The notes under the pieces are model-generated. The model ran no database searches. It had not been told where the DNA came from and worked only from the letters and a program-made list of their open reading frames with translations. Shown here piece by piece: positions 14,082 through 22,537 of a stretch of DNA of 31,538 nt. Within the stretch, counting starts at the first letter, position 1, and every line of letters starts with the position of its first letter. The stretch lies in contig CAZKWF010000020.1 of NCBI GenBank assembly GCA_964556565.1, forward strand, positions 1-31,538, written 5' to 3'. The position numbers were made by a program, and so were the translations under genes. This DNA comes from SOJZ01 sp964556565 (GTDB taxonomy: Archaea; Thermoproteota; Bathyarchaeia; Bathyarchaeales; Bathyarchaeaceae).

Positions 14082-15765
14082 CACCCTTGAGGGGTGGTCC
14101 TACCGACTCTTTGGAGGCTTCGCACCAAAATTCTTAAGCAACGTCTTTGAATTCAAGGAGTACTTAGAAAAGGCAAGGATTAGAATCTATCCCGAAACAT
14201 ATATTTCTTTAATGTTTTTCTCAGCTCTTCTAACCTTACCAGTCACTTTCATATCTATTGTGCTTTTGTATTTCTTCAGTTGGATCCCTCTGATCTTTCT
14301 GGTACCAACACCCGCATACGTAATGATTGGATTTATGGTAATACCAATATCAATGACCAGCGACAGAGCCACCGCCCTAGAAAGAGAGATGCCCTTTGCA
14401 GCAACCTACGTGACCATTATGGCATCAGGTGGAATACCCCCCTATATGAGTTTCAAAAGACTTTCAGAAGTCGATCTGATGCCTGCAGTGCGCAAAGAGG
14501 CTAAAGACATAGTCAAGGATGTGGAAATTCTTGGGGTCGACCAGTTGACTGCTTTGAACAATGCTGCCAAGAAAAATCCTTTGGATATCTTCAGAGACTT
14601 TGTCTCAGGATACGCTTCAACCGTCATCATTGGCGGTGATGTCCCACATTTTCTTGAAACGAAGGCGCAAGACATCTTCAGAACAAGAGCTTCGAGGGTG
14701 AAAGCAGCTGCAGAACGTTTGGGAATGCTTCTAGAGTCATTCATAATCATAATGGTGTTAATGTCCCTCTGCTTTTACATTCTGTTCAGCGTCGAAGCAA
14801 TATACAGCACAGGCCTCGCTTCTTATTCCACCATGCTGCTATACACGTACGTTTTCACTCCGATGCTTTCAGTTGTTTTCATCTATCTTGCCCATGGCAT
14901 GCAACCTAAAACGCCGATCACGGATTGGCGACCATACAAGGCCTTCGCTCTTTCATCGTTAACAGCTATCTTTGTTCTCTTCCTACTCACAGGCTTCTTT
15001 GGAATAATCCAAACACCGTTTGACGCGCTCAAAGGCATTGTTGATTTACCAACCGCTGTTGCCGTCTCGCTCTTTATTTCCGCGGCGCCGCCAGCCATAG
15101 TTCACAATAGACTCGCACGGAAAAGATTTAGCACTGAACGGGGGATGGCTACTTTCCTTCGAGATTTGACGGAAACTAGGAAAACTGGTTTATCTCCAGA
15201 AAAGTGTATTGAAAACCTCTCAAAGCGTGAATATGGTGCGTTTAGCAAGGAACTGAGAAAGATATCCTCTCAGATTTCTTGGGGCATTCCGATTAAGAGG
15301 GTTTTCATGGATTTTCTTAATCGGACAAAGAGCTGGATGACCCAGATCGTTGTGTTTCTTCTAGTAGAAGCAATCGATGTGGGTGGTGGAACCATCGCCA
15401 TGATCGAATCACTTGCAAGATTCAATAATATGACTCAGGAAGTGGAGAAGGAAAAGAAGATGAGCGTTCGACCCTATATTATGGTGCCTTATTTCGCCGC
15501 TGTTATGCTGGTGGCAACAACCGTTATGACCTTGGTCTTCACCACACAAACACTGGAGGTTGGGGGAACTATGAATATAGATATAAATTTTCTTACGACA
15601 ATCTTTGCGGTATCGGGGATTGTTCACTGTTATTTGATCGGTTTGGTGGCCGGCAAAATCACCGAGGAAGCCGTGTCCGCTGGTTTCATGCACGCTGCAT
15701 TACTCGTTATGGTTGCTCTCGTAGCGTCAAAGTTTGCCCCAATGTTGATGGGCGACATGATATAA
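14068..15765 (+). CDS. pilus assembly membrane platform protein (TadC/ArlJ family)
   Basis: This is a polytopic inner-membrane platform that couples the ATPase to pilin assembly. The first in-frame ATG (14212) is too late, because the upstream frame encodes clear protein (LDTLEGWSYRLFGGFAPKF and EFKEYLEKARIRIYPETYIS). No ATG, GTG or TTG exists between the in-frame stop at 14014 and 14212. A CTG at 14068 with GAGGTG seven bases upstream is the best start, giving 565 residues and a 14-base overlap with the ATPase gene. Two T2SSF-type cytoplasmic regions are seen (about 95-220 and 350-445), separated by paired membrane spans near 50-90, 225-275 and 290-340, with more at the C-terminus. Confidence 0.88.
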   Translation: MPWLDTLEGWSYRLFGGFAPKFLSNVFEFKEYLEKARIRIYPETYISLMFFSALLTLPVTFISIVLLYFFSWIPLIFLVPTPAYVMIGFMVIPISMTSDRATALEREMPFAATYVTIMASGGIPPYMSFKRLSEVDLMPAVRKEAKDIVKDVEILGVDQLTALNNAAKKNPLDIFRDFVSGYASTVIIGGDVPHFLETKAQDIFRTRASRVKAAAERLGMLLESFIIIMVLMSLCFYILFSVEAIYSTGLASYSTMLLYTYVFTPMLSVVFIYLAHGMQPKTPITDWRPYKAFALSSLTAIFVLFLLTGFFGIIQTPFDALKGIVDLPTAVAVSLFISAAPPAIVHNRLARKRFSTERGMATFLRDLTETRKTGLSPEKCIENLSKREYGAFSKELRKISSQISWGIPIKRVFMDFLNRTKSWMTQIVVFLLVEAIDVGGGTIAMIESLARFNNMTQEVEKEKKMSVRPYIMVPYFAAVMLVATTVMTLVFTTQTLEVGGTMNIDINFLTTIFAVSGIVHCYLIGLVAGKITEEAVSAGFMHAALLVMVALVASKFAPMLMGDMI

Positions 15766-15937
15766 AAAAACTGAAAATTCCATTCTTTATCTAACAAGCG
15801 GCAGATTTCATTTTTGTTGTTGGTACCATCGCTATCATGTGTGTGCAAGTAGAATATCTACGTATGTATTAAGGAGGCGTAGATGCCTCTTCACATATCC
15901 AATTCTGACATATTGTGAAATTTGACTTAATGAATAT

Positions 15938-15985
15938 ATTACGTCGCCACGTAATAGTGAGTCTTGAGACAGAATACTTAATATA
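15938..15985 (+). promoter_or_regulatory. inverted repeat and TATA box upstream of the pilin-like gene pair
   Basis: ATTACGTCGCCACGTAAT (15938-15955) is a perfect inverted repeat with 7-bp arms around CGCC, next to TATA-like GAATATATT. A second TATA box, ACTTAATATA (15976-15985), lies about 115 bases before the gene at 16102. The repeat resembles the TTACGA elements of other promoters here and could be an operator. The gap 15766-16101 otherwise holds only the two mini-frames listed separately. Confidence 0.45.
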
Positions 15986-16021
15986 GAGGTTCCGTATGTA
16001 TTATGTATACAGAAAGAACAC

Positions 16022-16101
16022 ATGAACAGTTTCCCATTCACAAAGAAAGGGGAATTATGATGTTAGCAGTCATACAGAATATGGGTGTGGAGAACGCATA
16101 A
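16022..16101 (+). other. two overlapping mini-ORFs in the leader of the pilin-like genes
   Basis: ATG at 16022 opens a 12-codon frame (MNSFPFTKKGEL) whose stop overlaps the ATG at 16057 (ATGA). That second frame encodes 14 residues (MMLAVIQNMGVENA), has AAAGGGG upstream, and ends TAA directly against the ATG of the pilin-like gene at 16102. This head-to-tail arrangement suggests translational coupling or a leader-peptide control device. Confidence 0.35.
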
Positions 16102-16611
16102 ATGTTTGCCAGAAGAATCCCTAGGATAATCTTTGATAAGAAAGCTGTAAGCAACGTCATCTCAGCAGTAATATTGACTGGCGCAGTGGTTGCATTAAGC
16201 CTATCAGTGTTTGCTTGGGCACAGAGCAGATCCTATGATTATAGTAGAGAGTACAGCGAAACTGTAGACGCGGAAACAGCCAAATTAAAGGAAAAATTAG
16301 CGTTTGAGTATATCTACTATGAGGACAATCCGTCAGAGAATTTATCAATTTATTTGTTGAACTGCGGGACCATAGACGACATCCAGATAAAAACTGTCTA
16401 TATATGCGACGGCGGAAATACTCTGCTTGAAACTTTTTCAGATCCGCAATTGTATTTATTCCAAAGCTTGGTTGAGATTTCGGATTTAGACAGAGGAGAG
16501 GAAGGACGTCTTATCCTAACACTTTCAACCAGCCTCGAGCAGGGCGCTTACTACTGCGTCAAAATTATAACTGAGAGGGGGGCAAGTTTTGACTCGAACT
16601 TCGTGGCTTAA
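16102..16611 (+). CDS. pilin-like protein with class III signal peptide (169 aa)
   Basis: A basic leader (MFARRIPRIIFDKKA) precedes the hydrophobic helix VSNVISAVILTGAVVALSLS, with processing expected after KKA. The processed helix continues into an amphipathic stretch (SREYSETVDAETAKLKEKL). The head is beta-rich (NLSIYLLNCGTIDDIQIKTV) and ends EQGAYYCVKIITERGASFDS, a signature shared with the two larger pilin-like proteins nearby. The next gene starts 23 bases inside its 3' end. Because it is encoded directly downstream of the ATPase and platform genes, it is probably a minor or initiating pilin of the same machine. Confidence 0.83.
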   Translation: MFARRIPRIIFDKKAVSNVISAVILTGAVVALSLSVFAWAQSRSYDYSREYSETVDAETAKLKEKLAFEYIYYEDNPSENLSIYLLNCGTIDDIQIKTVYICDGGNTLLETFSDPQLYLFQSLVEISDLDRGEEGRLILTLSTSLEQGAYYCVKIITERGASFDSNFVA

Positions 16612-17599
16612 GAAAATTTGGAAAGGACGTTCCAAAGGCGTATCCACGGTCATCGGAACCGTCTTTCTGATGCTCATAATTTTCATGGTTTCCACAAATG
16701 TTCTTCTTTGGACCTTTTCACAAAACGCTCTGTATACTCAAGCGGAGAAAGACATCAATCAGGATGAGGCTGACCGCCGCAATGAGAAGATCGTTGCCAC
16801 AAATGGAAGCTATTCCGTTTCAGGAAACCAAGTCACGGTAAAGGTCGCACTAACGAATACTGGCGCTGTGGCTGCTCAAATGATAAACCTGTGGGTTTTC
16901 GACACCTCGATCCAAACATACAATCATATATCTCTGAGTTTGAGCCTAAACCCTGGAAGTGTTGCAGACCTTACTGGCGACGATGCAATAGTAGTGACGG
17001 TAGACGGTGCAAATCCAGGACACGAGTTCATTTCTTGGTTTGTGACAGCAAGGGGAAACACGATAGCACTTGAGAAGGAAGAATTAGAAGATGTGATAGT
17101 AGCGCAAGTAGCCCAAGGAATCGGCTACTTGGCGATGGACTTCGACACATTCAGATATTTCGAGTACGTATCTGATTACGTGCTGAAAGATTATCCGGCG
17201 GGTAGCGGCAGTTACATCGTGCCCAAGACACAACATGTAGTTTTCAGAATCAGATTGACCAACTATGATCCATCTGGTGGTAATAGATCTCTTACTCTCA
17301 ATAGCCATTCATTGCTTTGGATGTACTACCCAGCAGTGGGTAAACAAGTGTATTGGTATATTGTGAATGTTAGCGCGAACGGAACTATTTCACCGACTTA
17401 CTCCGATGTAATCATTGGATTTAGGGAAACAACTTACGTCTATTTTGCGTCGGCAAGTGACGGCACGTTCACCGGTACCCCTGATAAACAGAAGCCAGGG
17501 ACTGTAGGACCCGCAGCCATTAACCTCTTATTGCTAGGAACAATTGGGTCTAGCAACTATGGACAGAATATACCCTTTGTTTCAGTGTATTGCACTTGA
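16589..17599 (+). CDS. large pilin-like protein with C-terminal extension (336 aa)
   Basis: The TTG start at 16589, behind a G-rich GAGGGGGG tract, overlaps the preceding gene by 23 bases. The leader WLKKIWKGRSKG is followed by VSTVIGTVFLMLIIFMVSTN, with processing expected after SKG. Residues 60-165 form a pilin-like beta head (TVKVALTNTGAVAAQMINLW) ending EFISWFVTARGNTIALEKE. Residues 170-336 are an additional beta-rich domain with aromatic patches (HSLLWMYYPAVGKQVYWYIV). It may be a tip or minor pilin that carries an adhesive domain. It is the last gene of the ATPase-platform-pilin series and converges with the minus-strand pilin-like gene. Confidence 0.82.
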   Translation: MTRTSWLKKIWKGRSKGVSTVIGTVFLMLIIFMVSTNVLLWTFSQNALYTQAEKDINQDEADRRNEKIVATNGSYSVSGNQVTVKVALTNTGAVAAQMINLWVFDTSIQTYNHISLSLSLNPGSVADLTGDDAIVVTVDGANPGHEFISWFVTARGNTIALEKEELEDVIVAQVAQGIGYLAMDFDTFRYFEYVSDYVLKDYPAGSGSYIVPKTQHVVFRIRLTNYDPSGGNRSLTLNSHSLLWMYYPAVGKQVYWYIVNVSANGTISPTYSDVIIGFRETTYVYFASASDGTFTGTPDKQKPGTVGPAAINLLLLGTIGSSNYGQNIPFVSVYCT

Positions 17600-17729
17600 T
17601 TGAAACGAGAACAGCAAAGACCTTTCCAGCGACCTCTCAAGACAGAGCTTGATTTAATCAAGTGAAATAGAAGATTCAATGTTTCTATTCGTTGCATCCA
17701 AATTATGCAAATGCTTCTAGAAGGCTAGA

Positions 17730-19466
17730 TTAGTTTCCTGAATAGACTGCAATGTTTCCCCGCGCAGTAACCACCTTCACCGTATATTGTCCACTAGATA
17801 GGATGATGTCCATTCGAGAATAAGACAAAGTGTCTCCGGAATTTACGAAAACACTCATGTCATGGCGTTCATGAACTGTCGAATTAATAGTCCACAAGGA
17901 AACTAGATGACAGGTCAAGGAGCCTCCGTTCTCAAAAGTGAAAATTGTACCTGTGGTCTTCGCTACTTTGAATTCAATCCAGTCAATTTTAGAATCAAAC
18001 TGCGTATCTGTCGTTTTAACTCCCTTGACTTTCATCTTCCAGTAACCCGTAGCGTTTCTAAAATGAGTCGGGTTGACATTTATCGTCTGGCTCTCAGTTT
18101 CATCAGTGTTTGGTGTACTGTCCGAAGTATAAGCCGTATAGCCGTTTCCACTCGTTGGATAACCATCAAGCGTATAGTTATAAAGTTGGAGCGTAACACT
18201 CACCGAACCCGTCGTCCATGCGCTGTTAACTGTCCAGTTTAGCTGGCTCCAGTTTTCCATGTTACTTGAACCAGTGAACTCAACTTCTGAGGTGTATTCA
18301 TCAGACCAAACATGCAACAATGTGACATCAATATCCCAACTATCTTGAAAAGCATCACCTATTTCGCTACCTCCTTTAAATCTAATTGTGAAAGTGGCAC
18401 TTGTTAACGACACAGAAACGTTATTCCAATTGTTTGCCGTTAAATCCGTCAACAGATTGCTCCAAGTTGAACCTGTCCAATAGTCCACACGCAAATCTTC
18501 GGTCCCCGTGCCCCCAGCGTAAATACACAATTCTTCGTTCGTTTCATCATAATCAACACTTGTCCACTGAACCTCCAAGTCTAACTCATAATTGACTGAA
18601 GCTGCACTCTGCAAAAAGTCTGCTTCATAAACATACGCCATTCTCGATTGAACAGGATGGTTATTAAAGAATCTGAATCGCATTTTTGTCACTGATGTCT
18701 CCGTGAAAGTCACGTTTGTCCACGAATTCCAAGTCCCTGCGCCACTGTACACGTTTGTCCACGTGCCATTGTAAATGTCAGTTTCAACCTGATTGACATC
18801 GGTGAATTCTCTACCTATATAATACTGAATCTTACCACAGGTTATGACACCGTGTGTAAGCACCAGATACTGACTCCAAGTATCGCCTCCAGGCACATCA
18901 TCCATTGCACCTGTTCCAGTGTCATCATCATAAGCATTTGTTTCATCTAGCCACTCATTTCCAAGATCTTCATACCCAGTAGGGGATACCCACTGTTCCA
19001 CAGCCGTATTACCCTCCAAAAGCGTATCCGTTATGCCGTCTGGGCCTGCTTGTTGTGCTGGAAAGTTGCTGTGTGTTCCCTTGTCTGCAGAAGAATCTAC
19101 ATCAGACGTGTTATTGTCTACAAAATCTAATGTATCTGTTCCCGAGTAATAGCTTCTAAAAGTCATGTAGACGCCATCATCTGAAGTTAGATCTGAAATG
19201 CTTCCAGACACCCAACTCGTTGACCCCCCCAGACTATACTCAGATGCATTGTAAGACCAAACATCTCCGACACGCGTAACACCAACAATAGCGATGTTCT
19301 CCTTCATTTTCTCCCAGTCCAACTGGTTCATCTCATAACTCCACAAAATAACGTTCGATGTTATGATGACAACGATCACAAGGCCGAGAACAACAACGAT
19401 AATGTTGCTGACACCACGCTGATCTCGTCTAATAGTCGACAACATGCACCCAGCCATCGATATCAT
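17730..19466 (-). CDS. giant pilin-like adhesin candidate with inserted beta-sandwich modules (578 aa)
   Basis: The leader MLSTIRRDQRG is followed by VSNIIVVVLGLVIVVIITSN, a class III signal peptide with cleavage expected after QRG. The pilin-like end is at the C-terminus (SLWTINSTVHERHDMSVFVN ... SSGQYTVKVVTARGNIAVYS). Between them, residues 80-500 hold acidic, aromatic, asparagine/threonine-rich beta domains. Two look like carbohydrate-binding sandwich folds, for example GTWNSWTNVTFTETSVTKMR and YWTGSTWSNLLTDLTANNWN. The protein would be a tip adhesin with its head domains inserted in a pilin scaffold. The start could be any of three close ATG codons, and no strong ribosome binding site is seen. 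Function is inferred from architecture. Confidence 0.8.
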   Translation of the reverse strand: MISMAGCMLSTIRRDQRGVSNIIVVVLGLVIVVIITSNVILWSYEMNQLDWEKMKENIAIVGVTRVGDVWSYNASEYSLGGSTSWVSGSISDLTSDDGVYMTFRSYYSGTDTLDFVDNNTSDVDSSADKGTHSNFPAQQAGPDGITDTLLEGNTAVEQWVSPTGYEDLGNEWLDETNAYDDDTGTGAMDDVPGGDTWSQYLVLTHGVITCGKIQYYIGREFTDVNQVETDIYNGTWTNVYSGAGTWNSWTNVTFTETSVTKMRFRFFNNHPVQSRMAYVYEADFLQSAASVNYELDLEVQWTSVDYDETNEELCIYAGGTGTEDLRVDYWTGSTWSNLLTDLTANNWNNVSVSLTSATFTIRFKGGSEIGDAFQDSWDIDVTLLHVWSDEYTSEVEFTGSSNMENWSQLNWTVNSAWTTGSVSVTLQLYNYTLDGYPTSGNGYTAYTSDSTPNTDETESQTINVNPTHFRNATGYWKMKVKGVKTTDTQFDSKIDWIEFKVAKTTGTIFTFENGGSLTCHLVSLWTINSTVHERHDMSVFVNSGDTLSYSRMDIILSSGQYTVKVVTARGNIAVYSGN

Positions 19467-19569
19467 TTCATTCTTTAATCCATCTTTCCTTTTGGAAAAG
19501 CATTATGAAATGGAAAACAATATTTACAATTCACAGATCGTTAGACAATACTAAAACAACGTTTGCTCT

Positions 19570-20211
19570 TCATGTTGGCACGAATCTTTGAAAAGGATTT
19601 TCCTTCAGAACCTTCTGAAGTTGAGAGTAGTTCAGACCTTTCGCAACGTCTCCGTATATTTCACATTTCTCCAACAAACTCGTTTTTTCAGGGCTTCGAA
19701 CAACAACTTCCACCTCGTTGCCAGAGGAAAGAACAAGATAAATGTGAAATGATGATTCCTTTTTACCTCGCTTCGTCACCGAACACCACTCAGTCCTCAC
19801 AACTTTGAAAGAACCTTTTACAAGGCTGTCAAGAACAGCGTCGTGATCCGAAGAAAACACAACTACATCTATGTCGCTGTTTCGGTGGGCGGTTCCTCGC
19901 CAAACGCTTCCAACAAGCCTAGGATGGAAACCCTTTAAGACAGCCATTATTTGGAAAGCTTCTTTTCGCATCTGAGACAGCCGCTCACCTCTTGACTGAC
20001 CCTCCCTTTCTTCAGCGATATTGTCAAGTTCCTCCGCCACTTCGGCGTTGTTTGGAAGAATTCGCATTCCCAACGTTTGTGCCGCTCTACTCTTCGCTTG
20101 CTTGTACTCTTTCTCCTGCGACGTATAAAGCAGAACGGCTGCCTCTCGGGCTACGCGCTTTCTTGAATCAAATGAACGTTTATTTTCCAAGAGCTTTCTC
20201 CCGTAGGGCAC
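19570..20211 (-). CDS. minimal nucleotidyltransferase-fold protein (213 aa)
   Basis: The segment LVGSVWRGTAHRNSDIDVVV (near residues 100-120) is the GS...DhD catalytic signature of the polymerase-beta superfamily, followed by a third acidic strand NEVEVVVRSP. The N-terminal 90 residues are charged and helical (REAAVLLYTSQEKEYKQAKS). The C-terminus ends YSQLQKVLKENPFQRFVPT. It starts at a GTG 27 bases after eS1 on the same strand and is probably cotranscribed with it. The substrate is unknown; this fold includes tRNA nucleotidyltransferases, antitoxin-type MNT proteins and kanamycin-type enzymes. The linkage to a ribosomal gene favours RNA over antibiotics, which is inference. Confidence 0.8.
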   Translation of the reverse strand: MPYGRKLLENKRSFDSRKRVAREAAVLLYTSQEKEYKQAKSRAAQTLGMRILPNNAEVAEELDNIAEEREGQSRGERLSQMRKEAFQIMAVLKGFHPRLVGSVWRGTAHRNSDIDVVVFSSDHDAVLDSLVKGSFKVVRTEWCSVTKRGKKESSFHIYLVLSSGNEVEVVVRSPEKTSLLEKCEIYGDVAKGLNYSQLQKVLKENPFQRFVPT

Positions 20212-20238
20212 TATAGTTTCAAATAGAAGCTAAATGTT

Positions 20239-20835
20239 TTACGCGGCAACTGTTGGTTGAAGGGTAAGCTTGGATTTTCGGATGCCCACGTGGCGTAGGG
20301 GAGCTATCTTCTTTGCCTCATTGTAAATGTCAGACGCGATTTTTCCCAGTACGACTTCTTGAACAAACTGATCAAACGTAAGCGCGGCTGCTTTTTCTTC
20401 AACGATTCTTTTGATAATGGCACGTATTATCTTTTCTTGGGAAGTTTTAATCCGCGAAAGAGTGAACGCAGAAACCGCCAACCTTAGCTGATAACCATCC
20501 TTAGTCGTGATACTGAGGGTGCCATCCACCCGCGTCGTTCTTCTTCGAACAAGACTCCTCAGATAGTCTCGGGAATACTCGTGTCCCTTAAAAACGGTGT
20601 GAGCAATCTTACCCTCCACATCGGTGACACGGAAAAACATTTTCAGGTATTGATGAGCAAAATCGTCAGTAACATCATAAAGCGTGGCGTCCACAATCCT
20701 TCCAACGAGCTTTGAGGAATCGTCAGAAGGAAACGTCCCTAATTCAGCTCCCCCAAAATACGGCGGAGACAACACAGTGTACCAGCTTTTGCCACGCCAC
20801 TTATCTCGCACACTTCTTTTCCTCTTTGAAGACAC
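20239..20835 (-). CDS. rps3ae: ribosomal protein eS1 (S3Ae)
   Basis: This is the archaeal/eukaryotic small-subunit protein eS1, which sits near the mRNA exit platform. The 198 residues match the family: basic N-terminus RKRSVRDKWRGKSWYTVLSP, then GTFPSDDSSKLVGRIVDATL, the core HQYLKMFFRVTDVEG and the conserved GHEYSRDYLRSLVRRRTTRV. The length is normal. The start is GTG at 20835 with a full AAGGAGGT ribosome binding site six bases upstream. A TATA box lies at about 20873-20884 (GCTTTTAATACT on the minus strand). The nucleotidyltransferase gene follows in the same direction. Confidence 0.96.
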   Translation of the reverse strand: MSSKRKRSVRDKWRGKSWYTVLSPPYFGGAELGTFPSDDSSKLVGRIVDATLYDVTDDFAHQYLKMFFRVTDVEGKIAHTVFKGHEYSRDYLRSLVRRRTTRVDGTLSITTKDGYQLRLAVSAFTLSRIKTSQEKIIRAIIKRIVEEKAAALTFDQFVQEVVLGKIASDIYNEAKKIAPLRHVGIRKSKLTLQPTVAA

Positions 20836-20872
20836 GATGAACCTCCTTGTGACTGGAAAGATTTCGCGCAGA

Positions 20873-20884
20873 AGTATTAAAAGC
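20873..20884 (-). promoter_or_regulatory. TATA box of the eS1 operon
   Basis: GCTTTTAATACT on the minus strand lies about 40 bases before the GTG start of eS1, leaving a leader of about 18 bases that carries AAGGAGGT. Confidence 0.55.
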
Positions 20885-20919
20885 TTTAGCGTTTATCAAG
20901 AGGAAATCAGATAATCTAG

Positions 20920-22200
20920 TCATCCTATCCTTTCAATTCCGCCCATAAACGGTCTCAAGACCTTGGGAATCACAACAGAGCCATCTCTTTGCTGAAACTG
21001 TTCTAGAATGGCTATCATGGTTCTTGAGGTTGCCAAGGCTGTGTTATTCAAGGTATGAACGAATCCAGCTGGAGCCTGACCCATCTTCTCTCTGAATCTA
21101 ATATTCAGCCTCCTCGCCTGATAATCCGTGCAATTAGAGTTGCTGCCGCTCTCTCTGAACTCCCCATCAGCCATCCAGACCTCTATATCATACGCTTTTG
21201 CTGCCTTCGCAGTCATGTCACCACTGCAAAGACTCACAACACGATGGCGTAATCCCAACTTCTGATAGAGCTCCTCCGAATTCCTCTGCAACTCCTCAAG
21301 AAAATCCCAAGACTGTTCCGGCGGACAAACAATGAACTGCTCAATTTTGTTAAATTGATGAGTTCTGAAGAGCCCCTTTGTGTATTTTCCATGGGTCCCA
21401 ACCTCTCTTCTAAAACAGGCGCTGACGCCGACGAGTTTTATGGGCAGATCTTGCAGCTCGAAGACTTCATCTATGAACATACTGCCTAGAGGGTATTCAG
21501 CCGTGGGTATCAAATAGAGCTCGCTATCTTCAATCTTGTAGCTTGCCTCAGCAAAATCGAATGGATCGCCTATCATCCCTTCGTAAGCTTTTCTGTTTAC
21601 CATGTAAGGGGGTTCGATCAAGGTGAAATCTTTTTTCATGAGGAGATTTATGGCAAATCGCTGTATCGCCAGATCCAGCAGAACCAACTCGTTCTTCAAG
21701 TAGTAAAATCCTGCCCCGACTGCCTTTGCGGCTCTCTCAGATTCTATTAGTCCAAGATCTGATGCTATCTCTAGATGGCTTTTCGGTTCGAAATCGAACT
21801 TTGGTGGTTTTCCCCAGACTCTTATCTCAACATTATCTTTTTCATTCTTTCCTATGGGAACTGAGTCGTGGAGAAGGTTTGGAAGTCTAAGTAAAATGTT
21901 GTTTATGTTTTCCTTGTACTTGTCCACTTTTTCTGTCGATACATCGATCTTCTGTGCAATCTCATTCACTTGCTCAATCTTCTCTCTGGTGTCCTTTCCC
22001 TTTTTCTTCAGTTGTGCAATTTCAGATGTTATCACATTTTTCTTGTGTCTTAGACTATTCAGGCTAGTCAGCGATTGTCTCCAATTCTTGTCGTATTCGA
22101 TCAACTTGTCAAGCATCTTTAGCTTTTCAGCGTCTCCTCTTTTCTCTAGGCTATCTCTCACAATGTCAGGGTTCTCACGAATCAAGTTTATATCTAGCAT
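20920..22200 (-). CDS. serS: seryl-tRNA synthetase
   Basis: This is a class II aminoacyl-tRNA synthetase that charges tRNA-Ser, of the common bacterial-type rather than the methanogen-type form. The 426 residues begin MLDINLIRENPDIVRDSL. A long antiparallel coiled-coil arm for the tRNA variable loop spans about 30-105. Motif 2 is CFRREVGTHGKYTKGLFRTH and motif 3 is ALATSRTMIAILEQFQQRDG. A TTG six codons upstream (22218) could also be used, but the ATG start matches the family N-terminus. A palindromic TATA element, GGTTAATATATTAAGG on the minus strand, lies near 22264-22279. The gene sits between eS1 and the Pcc1 gene with its own promoter. Confidence 0.97.
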   Translation of the reverse strand: MLDINLIRENPDIVRDSLEKRGDAEKLKMLDKLIEYDKNWRQSLTSLNSLRHKKNVITSEIAQLKKKGKDTREKIEQVNEIAQKIDVSTEKVDKYKENINNILLRLPNLLHDSVPIGKNEKDNVEIRVWGKPPKFDFEPKSHLEIASDLGLIESERAAKAVGAGFYYLKNELVLLDLAIQRFAINLLMKKDFTLIEPPYMVNRKAYEGMIGDPFDFAEASYKIEDSELYLIPTAEYPLGSMFIDEVFELQDLPIKLVGVSACFRREVGTHGKYTKGLFRTHQFNKIEQFIVCPPEQSWDFLEELQRNSEELYQKLGLRHRVVSLCSGDMTAKAAKAYDIEVWMADGEFRESGSNSNCTDYQARRLNIRFREKMGQAPAGFVHTLNNTALATSRTMIAILEQFQQRDGSVVIPKVLRPFMGGIERIG

Positions 22201-22263
22201 GATAGGCTTCTTCTCCAAGCTTTAGTGCAACGGTAACCCTCTGCTGTCCAGAGTTTATCATAG

Positions 22264-22279
22264 CCTTAATATATTAACC
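22264..22279 (-). promoter_or_regulatory. TATA box of serS
   Basis: The palindromic GGTTAATATATTAAGG lies between the stop of the Pcc1 gene and serS, about 65-80 bases before the seryl-tRNA synthetase start. Confidence 0.5.
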
Positions 22280-22287
22280 TATACGAC

Positions 22288-22536
22288 CTACTCGAACTTT
22301 TTCGCTGCCAAAAAGGCTTTTTCTGCGATGGATATGCAGCATAGAAGGTCGTCGATTGTTGCTATGAATGTTTGAAACTTTGTTTCACATTTCACGTTTG
22401 TGAACACTTTGGAGCCTTTTTTCGTTGTTTTTATGGACAAGCCTGATGGAACCTTTACGTTATCTGGTGACACAGCTTGGGCAACTGCTTCTGCTTCTCG
22501 TTTGTTTTGGTAGGAAAGTTTGATTTCAGCCTCCAA
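22288..22536 (-). CDS. pcc1: KEOPS complex subunit Pcc1
   Basis: The 82-residue protein matches the Pcc1/CTAG family in length and pattern: IKLSYQNKREAEAVAQAVSP, then the strands GLSIKTTKKGSKVFTNVKCE and the helix TFIATIDDLLCCISIAEKAF. Pcc1 dimerises and bridges two Kae1 subunits in KEOPS, which makes the t6A modification at position 37 of ANN-decoding tRNAs. It is the third gene of the operon uS15 - DHH protein - Pcc1 and starts one base after the DHH stop codon. Kae1 and Bud32 are encoded about 4 kb away. Cgi121 was not found in the window. Confidence 0.88.
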   Translation of the reverse strand: MEAEIKLSYQNKREAEAVAQAVSPDNVKVPSGLSIKTTKKGSKVFTNVKCETKFQTFIATIDDLLCCISIAEKAFLAAKKFE

Positions 22537-22537
22537 G

